Assembly: GCF_030816615.1 (NCBI RefSeq)
Contig: NZ_JAUSYD010000001.1
Location: forward strand, 2,480,001 to 2,544,000
DNA from: Streptomyces sp. B1I3
GTDB lineage: Bacteria > Actinomycetota > Actinomycetes > Streptomycetales > Streptomycetaceae
DNA: 64,000 nucleotides
Reading direction: 5' to 3'
Shown here: positions 18,303 through 25,617 of the stretch, piece after piece
Layout of the letters: every line of letters starts with the position of its first letter
Numbering within the stretch: the first letter of the stretch is position 1
Translations under genes and position numbers: made by a program
The notes under the pieces: generated by a model
The model's database searches: none
What the model was told of the DNA's origin: nothing
What the model saw: only the letters and a program-made list of their open reading frames with translations

Positions 18303-21300
18303 GTGAGGCGAAGCAACGAGGGCTCCGCGGCGCAGCCGGAGCGGGGTAACTTCACCCCGCCGCCGCGCGCTGCGGTGTCGCCGGTACCGGAACCGTCCGA
18401 GACGGAACCGGCAGGTGGGGGCAGCAGCAGCCGGCTGTCACCGCGCAACTGGCGGGTGCCCACCCGGCTGAACGCGATCCTCCTGATACCCGCCCTGGTC
18501 GGCCTGGTCATGGGCGGCTTCCAGGTGAAGGGGGCGATCGACACCTGGAACGAGGCCCAGGACGCCGAGAAGACGGCCCTGGTCGTCCGCGCGGCCGCCG
18601 AGTACGGACAGGCACTGCTGAACGAGCGTGACCTCACCGCCCAGCCGCTGCTGTCCAACAAGCGCACCGCCGCCGAGGTGGAGCAGGTCCGCGCCACCAC
18701 CGACCAGGCGGCCGCCAAGTTCAACACCGCCGTGCAGGGCATGCCCGCCAAAAAGGGCCTGGAGCGCCGCCTCAAGCTGTTCAAGGTCGAGGAGCCGCTG
18801 CTCCCCGAACTGCGCAAGGCCGCCTACGCCGAGGCGATGGACCCGGTGAAGACGGAAGAGGGCTACACCAAGGTCCAGCACTCGCTGATGGAGTTCTCCA
18901 ACGAGCTCGGCCTCGGCACCGGAAACATCACCAGTTACGGCCGTACCGTCTACGCGATTGAGCTGGCCAAGGCCGCAGAATCGCTTCAGCGCTCGATCGG
19001 CATGCACCTCCTCGTGCGCCCGAGCCAGGAGGACGGCAAGTTCAACGACCAGGTCAAGGCGTTCGGCTCGTACAACTACCTGGAGCAGATCGCCCTCGGC
19101 GAGTTCGTCTCCGGCGGTACGGAGGCCGACGCGGCCCGGCTCAAGGAAGTCATGGCCGGCAAGGCCGCCGAGGGCGCCAAGCAGCTCAAGGAGGCCAAGG
19201 CGCAGGCCCAGGCCACCGGAGAGCCGTTCGTGGCACCGCCGAGCATCGACGGTTCGGTCTTCGACGGCATGGCCCAGCAGATCGGGCAGGGCAAGGACCC
19301 GGACAAGCTGAAGGCCAAGGGCATCACGCCCGAGACGTGGATGGCCGCGGCCACCGCGAAGTTCGACGGCTACTCCACGGTCGAGAACGAGCTCGTGGAC
19401 AAGGCCGTGGCCGAGGCTGCGGAGATCTCCTCCGACGCCAAGACCGACGCCATCGTCAACGGCGCGATCGTGATCGTCGCCCTGCTGGCCGCGTTCATCA
19501 TCGCCGGCCTCATGGCCCGCCAGATGAGCCGCTCGATGCGCCAGCTGCGCACGGCCGCCTTCAGTATCGCCGAGCAGCGGCTGCCGATGCTGGTCGACCA
19601 GCTGTCGCGGACCGAGCCCGGCCGGGTGGACACCCGGGTGCAGCCGATTCCGATCGACAGCCGGGACGAGATCGGCGAGGTCGCCCGCGCCTTCGACCAG
19701 GTGCACCGCGAGGCGGTCCGGCTCGCGGCCGAGCAGGCCATGCTGCGGGGCAACGTCAACGCGATCTTCACCAACCTCTCGCGCCGCAACCAGTCGCTCA
19801 TCGAGGGCCAGCTGACCCTCATCACCGACCTTGAGAACAACGAGGCAGACCCGGACCAGCTGGAGAGCCTCTTCAAGCTGGACCACCTGGCCACCCGTAT
19901 GCGCCGCAACGGTGAGAACCTCCTCGTCCTCGCGGGTGAGGAGCCCGGCCGCCGCTGGAACCAGCCGGTACCGCTGGTCGACGTGCTGCGGGCCGCCTCC
20001 TCCGAGGTGGAGTCCTACGAGCGCATCGAGCTCACCGGTGTCCCGGAGAGCGAGATCCACGGCCAGGCCGTGACCGACCTCGTCCACCTGCTGGCCGAGC
20101 TGCTGGAGAACGCGACCACGTTCTCCTCGCCGCAGACCAAGGTGCGCGTGACGGCGACCCGGCTGCCGGACGGCCGGGTCATGGTCGAGATCCACGACAA
20201 GGGCATCGGCCTGACCGCCGAGGACTTCGCCGACATCAACCACAAGCTGGCCAACCCGCCGACGGTGGACGCCGCGGTCTCCCAGCGGATGGGCCTGTTC
20301 GTGGTCGGCCGGCTGGCCGACCGGCACGGCATCCGTGTGCAGCTCCGCCCCTCGGGCGAGCAGGCGGGCACGACGTCGCTGGTCATGCTGCCGGACGCGA
20401 TCACCCATGGTGGCGGTGGCGAGAGCCTTCCGCAGGACGACTTCACCGTCTCCTCGATCATGCCCGCGCAGCAGCAGGCGTTCGACCCGATGCCGCAGCA
20501 GGCCCAGATGCGTACGGCGGCGGAGCTCGGCTTCGACGACTCGCGCTACGACGCGGCGGCGGCGGACGCCCCGCAGCTCGACCCGGTCAACCGGTCGCTC
20601 ATGCGTGAGGAGCGACGGGCTGCTCTGGAGGCCCAGACGGGCGGCGAACGCCAGCCGTTCCCCGGCGAGGACGCCAACCGGCAGGCCTACGCCCAGGACG
20701 GCTTCGGCCAGCAGCAGCAGTACGCGCCGGAGAACTACGCCCAGGAGCCCCAGGGCTACGCACAGCCCGCCTACGAGGGCGGCTACGAGCAGTACGGTGC
20801 CGAGGGCGGCTACCCGCAGCCTCAGCAGCAGGAGGGCTATGCGGAAGCGGCGTACGCGGCTCCGCAGGAACCTCAGCAGCAGTACGCCGATCAGTTCGCG
20901 CCGCAGCCTGACCAGTCCCACCAGGGAGATTGGGCGAATCAGAGCGCCTACCAGCAGACGTACGAGCCGCTCGGGCAGCCCGAAGCGGAATCACTTCCCA
21001 GGGCTCCCGCCGAGCCGCAGGAGCACGTAGGCTTCGACCGGCCGGGCCTGACCCCGAACAGTGGTCAGGAACTCACGGGGGCGGGTCTTCCGCGCCGGGG
21101 CGCCGGCCAGCAGCACTGGCAGCCGACCGGCCGCGGCAACGAGTCACCCGCCGCGCCGGAGCAGCGGCAGCGACCGCAGCAGCCGGAGCAGGCACAGCAG
21201 CCGCAGACGGCGGCGGCGAACGGGGACGGCCCCGACGACTGGCGCTCGACCAACGACGAGCGCTGGGAGCGGGCCGAGAAGCTCCGGGAGCCCAAGGCGG

Positions 21301-21506
21301 GCGGGGTCACCCCCTCCGGCCTCCCCCGGCGGGTACCCAAGGCCAACCTGGTCGAGGGCACGGCGGAGCAGACACAGCAGGGCGGCCCCCAGGTCTCCCG
21401 CGCCCCCGAGGACGTCCGGGGCAGGTTGAGCAACCTGCGCCGGGGCGTACAGCGGGGACGTACCGCGGGGTCGGATACAAGTAACACCTACAACCAGGAG
21501 CGTTAG
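18303..21506 (+). CDS. cvnA: Conservon CvnA, sensor histidine-kinase-like membrane protein (second conservon)
   Basis: About 1067 residues with the same plan as the first CvnA: helix near 55-75 (LNAILLIPALVGLVMGGF), nitrate-sensor-like region, second helix near 383-405, HAMP, and HATPase_c near 590-700 (HLLAELLENATTFS, DKGIGLTAED, MGLFVVGRLA). A Gln/Tyr/Pro-rich tail ends GRLSNLRRGVQRGR. The extracytoplasmic sensor regions of the two CvnA proteins differ strongly while the catalytic parts are alike, suggesting different inputs feeding a similar output. GTG 18303 has AGAGG 11 bases upstream, exactly as in the first copy. Confidence 0.93.
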   Translation: MRRSNEGSAAQPERGNFTPPPRAAVSPVPEPSETEPAGGGSSSRLSPRNWRVPTRLNAILLIPALVGLVMGGFQVKGAIDTWNEAQDAEKTALVVRAAAEYGQALLNERDLTAQPLLSNKRTAAEVEQVRATTDQAAAKFNTAVQGMPAKKGLERRLKLFKVEEPLLPELRKAAYAEAMDPVKTEEGYTKVQHSLMEFSNELGLGTGNITSYGRTVYAIELAKAAESLQRSIGMHLLVRPSQEDGKFNDQVKAFGSYNYLEQIALGEFVSGGTEADAARLKEVMAGKAAEGAKQLKEAKAQAQATGEPFVAPPSIDGSVFDGMAQQIGQGKDPDKLKAKGITPETWMAAATAKFDGYSTVENELVDKAVAEAAEISSDAKTDAIVNGAIVIVALLAAFIIAGLMARQMSRSMRQLRTAAFSIAEQRLPMLVDQLSRTEPGRVDTRVQPIPIDSRDEIGEVARAFDQVHREAVRLAAEQAMLRGNVNAIFTNLSRRNQSLIEGQLTLITDLENNEADPDQLESLFKLDHLATRMRRNGENLLVLAGEEPGRRWNQPVPLVDVLRAASSEVESYERIELTGVPESEIHGQAVTDLVHLLAELLENATTFSSPQTKVRVTATRLPDGRVMVEIHDKGIGLTAEDFADINHKLANPPTVDAAVSQRMGLFVVGRLADRHGIRVQLRPSGEQAGTTSLVMLPDAITHGGGGESLPQDDFTVSSIMPAQQQAFDPMPQQAQMRTAAELGFDDSRYDAAAADAPQLDPVNRSLMREERRAALEAQTGGERQPFPGEDANRQAYAQDGFGQQQQYAPENYAQEPQGYAQPAYEGGYEQYGAEGGYPQPQQQEGYAEAAYAAPQEPQQQYADQFAPQPDQSHQGDWANQSAYQQTYEPLGQPEAESLPRAPAEPQEHVGFDRPGLTPNSGQELTGAGLPRRGAGQQHWQPTGRGNESPAAPEQRQRPQQPEQAQQPQTAAANGDGPDDWRSTNDERWERAEKLREPKAGGVTPSGLPRRVPKANLVEGTAEQTQQGGPQVSRAPEDVRGRLSNLRRGVQRGRTAGSDTSNTYNQER

Positions 21507-21507
21507 T

Positions 21508-21930
21508 GTGAGCCCGATGAGCCAGGCGGCGCAGAATCTCAACTGGTTGATCACCAACTTCGTGGACAACACCCCAGGGGTGTCCCACACGGTGGTGGTC
21601 TCCGCCGACGGACTCCTGCTGGCGATGTCCGAGGGATTCCCGCGCGACCGTGCCGATCAGCTGGCGGCCGTCGCCTCCGGTCTGACGTCGCTGACGGCGG
21701 GCGCCTCCCGGATCTTCGAGGGCGGCGCGGTCAATCAGACGGTTGTGGAGATGGAGCGTGGATTCCTCTTCATCATGTCCATCTCCGACGGATCCTCGCT
21801 CGCCGTTCTCGCCCACCCGGATGCCGATATCGGTCTGGTTGGGTACGAAATGGCACTGCTTGTGGACCGCGCCGGGAGCGTTCTCACCCCGGACCTCCGT
21901 GCTGAGCTCCAGGGAAGTCTTCTTAACTAA
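21508..21930 (+). CDS. cvnB: Conservon CvnB, roadblock/LC7-domain protein (second conservon)
   Basis: 140 residues, almost identical in protein sequence to the first CvnB but with many synonymous base differences. The GTG start is two bases after the cvnA stop, with AGGAG at the same spacing as in copy one. Expected partner of the downstream GTPase. Confidence 0.95.
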   Translation: MSPMSQAAQNLNWLITNFVDNTPGVSHTVVVSADGLLLAMSEGFPRDRADQLAAVASGLTSLTAGASRIFEGGAVNQTVVEMERGFLFIMSISDGSSLAVLAHPDADIGLVGYEMALLVDRAGSVLTPDLRAELQGSLLN

Positions 21931-22019
21931 TAGACAGACAGTGCGTTTCTCGCCACCGCACCATAAGGTGCGGTGGCGCGGCACCACTGGGATGGCGACC
22001 GGCAGTCGGAGGAGGAAAC

Positions 22020-22679
22020 GTGGCAGCACCCACAGGCGGACACCCGTACGAGGGCGGTCAGCGGGTTTCGGGTGAGCAGGGTGACAACCGTTTCGACACT
22101 CCCTCGATGCCCGGCAGACAGGGTTCGCAAGACCCTTACCAGCCGTATCCGCCGTACGGGCAGCAGCAGCAGCAGCCCAACGGCTGGCAGCAGGACGGCG
22201 GCTGGCAGCAGCAGCAGCCGGGGTCCGGATGGCCGGAGCAGCAGCCGCATCAGCAGCCGCCGCAGCGGTACGAGTCGCCGCCGTCGCGCATCCAGCCGGT
22301 GCAGCGCCAGACCTCTCAGCCGGCGAAGCCCGCGGCACACAACCCGCTGGTCCGTCCGTACGCCATGACCGGCGGCCGGACCCGGCCGCGGTACCAGCTC
22401 GCCATCGAGGCGCTGGTCAGCACCACGGCCGATCCGGCCAGGCTGCAAGGGCAGTTGCCCGAGCACCAGCGGATCTGCCGGCTCTGCATCGAGATCAAGT
22501 CGGTCGCCGAGGTATCGGCCCTTCTCTCGATCCCCCTCGGCGTTGCCCGAATCCTCGTCGCCGACCTGGCCGAGGCCGGACTCGTCGCTATCCATCAGCC
22601 CGGCGGCGACGAGGCCGCCGGCGGCCAACCAGATGTGACACTGCTCGAAAGGGTGCTCAGTGGACTTCGCAAGCTCTAG
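22020..22679 (+). CDS. cvnC: Conservon CvnC, DUF742 protein with long Gln-rich N-terminus (second conservon)
   Basis: 219 residues: a DUF742 core like that of the first conservon (NPLVRPYAMTGGRTRPRYQLAIEAL to the C-terminus), preceded by about 105 residues rich in Gln, Pro, Tyr and Trp that the first copy lacks. The GTG start has a strong GGAGGAAA four bases upstream. Overlaps cvnD by 20 bp. The disordered N-terminus may set partner specificity (inference). Confidence 0.95.
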   Translation: MAAPTGGHPYEGGQRVSGEQGDNRFDTPSMPGRQGSQDPYQPYPPYGQQQQQPNGWQQDGGWQQQQPGSGWPEQQPHQQPPQRYESPPSRIQPVQRQTSQPAKPAAHNPLVRPYAMTGGRTRPRYQLAIEALVSTTADPARLQGQLPEHQRICRLCIEIKSVAEVSALLSIPLGVARILVADLAEAGLVAIHQPGGDEAAGGQPDVTLLERVLSGLRKL

Positions 22680-23241
22680 CGGCGGAGCGGCCCGCTCCAC
22701 TACCTCGGCGAAGATCGTGGTGGCAGGGGGCTTCGGCGTGGGTAAGACCACGTTTGTCGGTGCCGTTTCGGAGATCAACCCGCTGCGCACCGAAGCCGTG
22801 ATGACGTCCGCGTCCGCGGGCATCGACGACCTGACCCACACCGGGGACAAGACCACCACCACGGTGGCCATGGACTTCGGACGCATCACCCTGGACCAGG
22901 ACCTGATCCTCTACCTGTTCGGCACCCCCGGACAGGACCGCTTCTGGTTCATGTGGGACGACCTGGTCCGCGGCGCCATCGGCGCCGTCGTCCTCGTCGA
23001 CACCCGCCGCCTCGCCGACTGCTTCCCCGCCGTCGACTACTTCGAGAACAGCGGCCTCCCCTTCGTCATCGCCCTCAACGGCTTCGACGGACACCAGCCC
23101 TACACGCCCGACGAGGTGCGCGAGGCGCTGCAGATCGGGCCGGACACCCCCATCCTGACGACGGACGCCCGTCACCGCGCCGACGCCAAGAGCGCGCTCA
23201 TCACGCTCGTCGAGCACGCCCTGATGGCCCGCCTGCGCTGA
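22660..23241 (+). CDS. cvnD: Conservon CvnD, small GTPase (second conservon)
   Basis: 193-residue GTPase, GTG start inside cvnC. The P-loop GGFGVGKTTFVG and GTPGQDRFWF are the same as in the first copy. Bases 22756-23111 are identical to 17468-17823 of the first cvnD. The divergent 3' end (after PYTP) shows that the identity is a local tract, not a whole-operon duplication of recent date. Confidence 0.96.
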   Translation: MDFASSSGGAARSTTSAKIVVAGGFGVGKTTFVGAVSEINPLRTEAVMTSASAGIDDLTHTGDKTTTTVAMDFGRITLDQDLILYLFGTPGQDRFWFMWDDLVRGAIGAVVLVDTRRLADCFPAVDYFENSGLPFVIALNGFDGHQPYTPDEVREALQIGPDTPILTTDARHRADAKSALITLVEHALMARLR

Positions 23242-23453
23242 TCCCGCCGCCGCACGGCGAAGGCCCCGCACTCCTCCAAGGAGTACGGGGCCTTCGTGGC
23301 GTCCGGGCCGGGAGAGGACCTTACGGGCGGGAGCGGCCTGACGGTCGGGGTCCCGCCGCCGCACGGCGAAGGCCCCGCACTCCTCCAAGGAGTACGGGGC
23401 CTTCGTGGCGTCCGGGCCGGGAGAGGACCTCACGGGCGGGAGCGGCCTGACGG
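23242..23453. repeat. Tandem 103-bp direct repeat carrying two terminators
   Basis: 23242-23344 and 23351-23453 are the same 103-bp sequence (period 109, one T/C difference visible). Each copy contains the hairpin AAGGCCCCGCACTCCT-cca-AGGAGTACGGGGCCTT (one mismatch). It sits between the convergent cvnD and accE genes and so acts as a doubled bidirectional terminator. Confidence 0.9.
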
Positions 23454-23492
23454 GCCTCGGCTGCCGGGTGCGGCGGCCTGAGGGCTGTTCTC

Positions 23493-23696
23493 TCAGCCCT
23501 GCCAGCTGTGCGGGGCACGGAAACCGGGGGTGCGCTCCAGCCGGCGCCATCCGGCGGTGTCACGGCCCCGGCGGGCGGGTGCGTCGGGCTGGGCCGCGGC
23601 GCGGGCGAGCAGGACCGCGGTGATGGCCGCGAGTTCCTCGGGGCCCGCCTGGCCCTTCTCGACGCGCAGCACTGACTCGGCGGGGGTAACGCTCAT
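23493..23696 (-). CDS. accE: Acyl-CoA carboxylase epsilon subunit
   Basis: 67-residue small subunit that stimulates and stabilises the AccB-AccA complex in Streptomyces. It starts MSVTPAESVLRVEKGQAGPEELAAITAVLLARAA, the epsilon-family core, and ends in a Trp-containing segment GWRRLERTPGFRAPHSW. ATG 23696 with GGAG eight bases upstream is preferred over an upstream in-frame ATG. It follows accB by 62 bp on the same strand, as in the S. coelicolor accBE operon. Confidence 0.93.
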   Translation of the reverse strand: MSVTPAESVLRVEKGQAGPEELAAITAVLLARAAAQPDAPARRGRDTAGWRRLERTPGFRAPHSWQG

Positions 23697-23758
23697 GGGG
23701 TCTCCGTCTTCTGGGCAGGTGGTCACGGGCGCCGGCAGGGTCGCTTCGGCGGCCGCGC

Positions 23759-25342
23759 CTACTGCGGCGGGTTGCCGTGCTTGCGGGACGGCAGGTCGGC
23801 GTGCTTGTTGCGGAGCATCGCGAGAGAGGCGATCAGGACCTCACGCGTCTCGGCGGGGTCGATGACGTCGTCGACCAGCCCGCGCTCCGCGGCGTAGTAG
23901 GGGTGCATGAGCTCGGCCTTGTACTCCTTGACCATGCGGGCCCGCATGGCTTCGGGGTCCTCGGCGTCCGCGATCTGACGGCGGAAGATGACGTTGGCGG
24001 CACCTTCGGCGCCCATCACCGCGATCTCGTTGGTGGGCCACGCGTAGGTGAGGTCGGCTCCGATGGACTGGCTGTCCATCACGATGTACGCGCCTCCGTA
24101 GGCCTTGCGCAGGATCAGCGAGATCCGCGGCACGGTGGCGTTGCAGTACGCGTACAGGAGCTTCGCCCCGTGACGGATGATCCCACCGTGCTCCTGATCG
24201 ACGCCGGGCAGGAAGCCGGGTACGTCCAGGAGAGTGACGATGGGGATGTTGAAGGCATCACACATCTGGACGAAGCGCGCGGCCTTCTCGGACGCCTCGA
24301 TGTCCAGGACACCGGCCAGCGACTGGGGCTGGTTGGCCACGATGCCGACGACCTGTCCGTCCAGACGGGCCAGGGCGCAGACGATGTTGCGGGCCCAGCG
24401 CTCGTGGACCTCGAGGAAGTCGCCGTCGTCGACGAGCTCCTCGATGACCTTGTGCATGTCGTAGGGGCGGTTGCCGTCGGCCGGGACCAGGTCCAGCAGG
24501 ACGTCGCCGCGCCGGTCGGCCGGGTCGTCGCTGGGCACGACGGGCGGGTTCTCGCGGTTGTTGGACGGGAGCATGCCGATCAGGTAGCGGACCTCGGCGA
24601 TGCACGTCTCCTCGTCGTCGTACGCGAAGTGCGCGACGCCCGAGGTCTCGGCGTGCACGTCCGCGCCGCCGAGCCCGTTCTGGGTGATCTCCTCGCCGGT
24701 GACGGCCTTGACGACGTCGGGTCCGGTGATGAACATCTGCGAGGTCTCACGGACCATGAACACGAAGTCGGTGAGGGCGGGGCTGTAGGCCGCGCCGCCC
24801 GCGCACGGGCCGAGCATCACACTGATCTGCGGGATGACCCCGGAGGCACGGGTGTTGCGCTGGAAGATGCCGCCGTATCCGGCGAGCGCGCTCACGCCCT
24901 CCTGGATCCGTGCGCCGGCGCCGTCGTTCAGCGAGACCAGCGGCGCCCCGGCCGAGATGGCCATGTCCATGATCTTGTGGATCTTGGTGGCGTGGGCCTC
25001 GCCCAGCGCGCCGCCGAAGATCCGGAAGTCGTGCGCGTAGACGAAGACCGTGCGGCCCTCGACCGTGCCCCAGCCGGTGATGACACCGTCGGTGTAGGGC
25101 TTCTTCGTCTCCAGGCCGAACCCGGTCGCCCGGTGCCGCCGCAGCTGCTCGACCTCCTTGAACGAACCCGCGTCCAGGAGGAGCTCGATGCGCTCCCGCG
25201 CCGTCAGCTTCCCCTTGGCGTGCTGCGCCTCGGTCGCCCGCTCGCTCGGCCCGCGCCGGGCCTGCTCGCGCAGCGCCAGCAGTTCGGCCACCCGGCCACG
25301 CGTGTCACTCGGCTCGCCCGGGATTTCGTCCACAACGGTCAT
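23759..25342 (-). CDS. accB: Acetyl/propionyl-CoA carboxylase beta subunit
   Basis: 527-residue carboxyltransferase transferring CO2 from biotin to acyl-CoA, giving malonyl- or methylmalonyl-CoA for fatty acids and polyketides. Glycine-rich oxyanion-hole segments are visible (GAGARIQEGVSALAGYGGIF near 141-160, FGGALGEAHATKIHKIMD near 109-126, and RKAYGGAYIVM near 412-422). Ile420 occupies the substrate-selectivity position that is Ile in AccB (acetyl-CoA accepted) and Asp in the propionyl-specific PccB, so this is the essential AccB type. The biotinylated alpha subunit is not in this window. Confidence 0.96.
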   Translation of the reverse strand: MTVVDEIPGEPSDTRGRVAELLALREQARRGPSERATEAQHAKGKLTARERIELLLDAGSFKEVEQLRRHRATGFGLETKKPYTDGVITGWGTVEGRTVFVYAHDFRIFGGALGEAHATKIHKIMDMAISAGAPLVSLNDGAGARIQEGVSALAGYGGIFQRNTRASGVIPQISVMLGPCAGGAAYSPALTDFVFMVRETSQMFITGPDVVKAVTGEEITQNGLGGADVHAETSGVAHFAYDDEETCIAEVRYLIGMLPSNNRENPPVVPSDDPADRRGDVLLDLVPADGNRPYDMHKVIEELVDDGDFLEVHERWARNIVCALARLDGQVVGIVANQPQSLAGVLDIEASEKAARFVQMCDAFNIPIVTLLDVPGFLPGVDQEHGGIIRHGAKLLYAYCNATVPRISLILRKAYGGAYIVMDSQSIGADLTYAWPTNEIAVMGAEGAANVIFRRQIADAEDPEAMRARMVKEYKAELMHPYYAAERGLVDDVIDPAETREVLIASLAMLRNKHADLPSRKHGNPPQ

Positions 25343-25581
25343 GCATCGACCCTACGAACCCGACCGCACGAATCCCGCCGTCCACATCGGACAGTCTCCT
25401 GCCCCGTTTCCTGGTGGCACCTGACAGAAGCCGCGCGCCGTGCAGCCTATCCACCAGCTCACGGGGCTGTTCGATTGTGGAGCTCCAACAAAGCGCGGAA
25501 TATGGCGCGGGTCACATCCGGATGCGCGCGCCACGCCGGGATCCACCGGAGCGGGGGTAGGCGGCACCCCAGAATGGCAGA

Positions 25582-25607
25582 GGGCGGCGCCGGTTCCGGC
25601 GCCGCCC
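25582..25607 (-). terminator. Terminator after the GH101 gene
   Basis: GGGCGGCGCCGG / CCGGCGCCGCCC, a 12-bp perfect stem around TT, 11 bp after the GH101 stop. The remaining intergenic bases to accB (25343-25581) should contain the accBE promoter; no gene is seen. Confidence 0.8.
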
Positions 25608-25617
25608 CCTCGCCCGT

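Noticed and set aside
18438..20921. 827-codon minus-strand frame opposite the second cvnA
   Set aside because: Composed of Leu/Arg/Val/His runs with no family features; the plus-strand protein has HAMP and ATPase motifs.
23242..23453. Two-unit direct repeat as a CRISPR remnant or insertion-sequence end
   Set aside because: Unit is 103 bp with a terminator hairpin, no spacers of uniform size, no transposase or target-site duplication.
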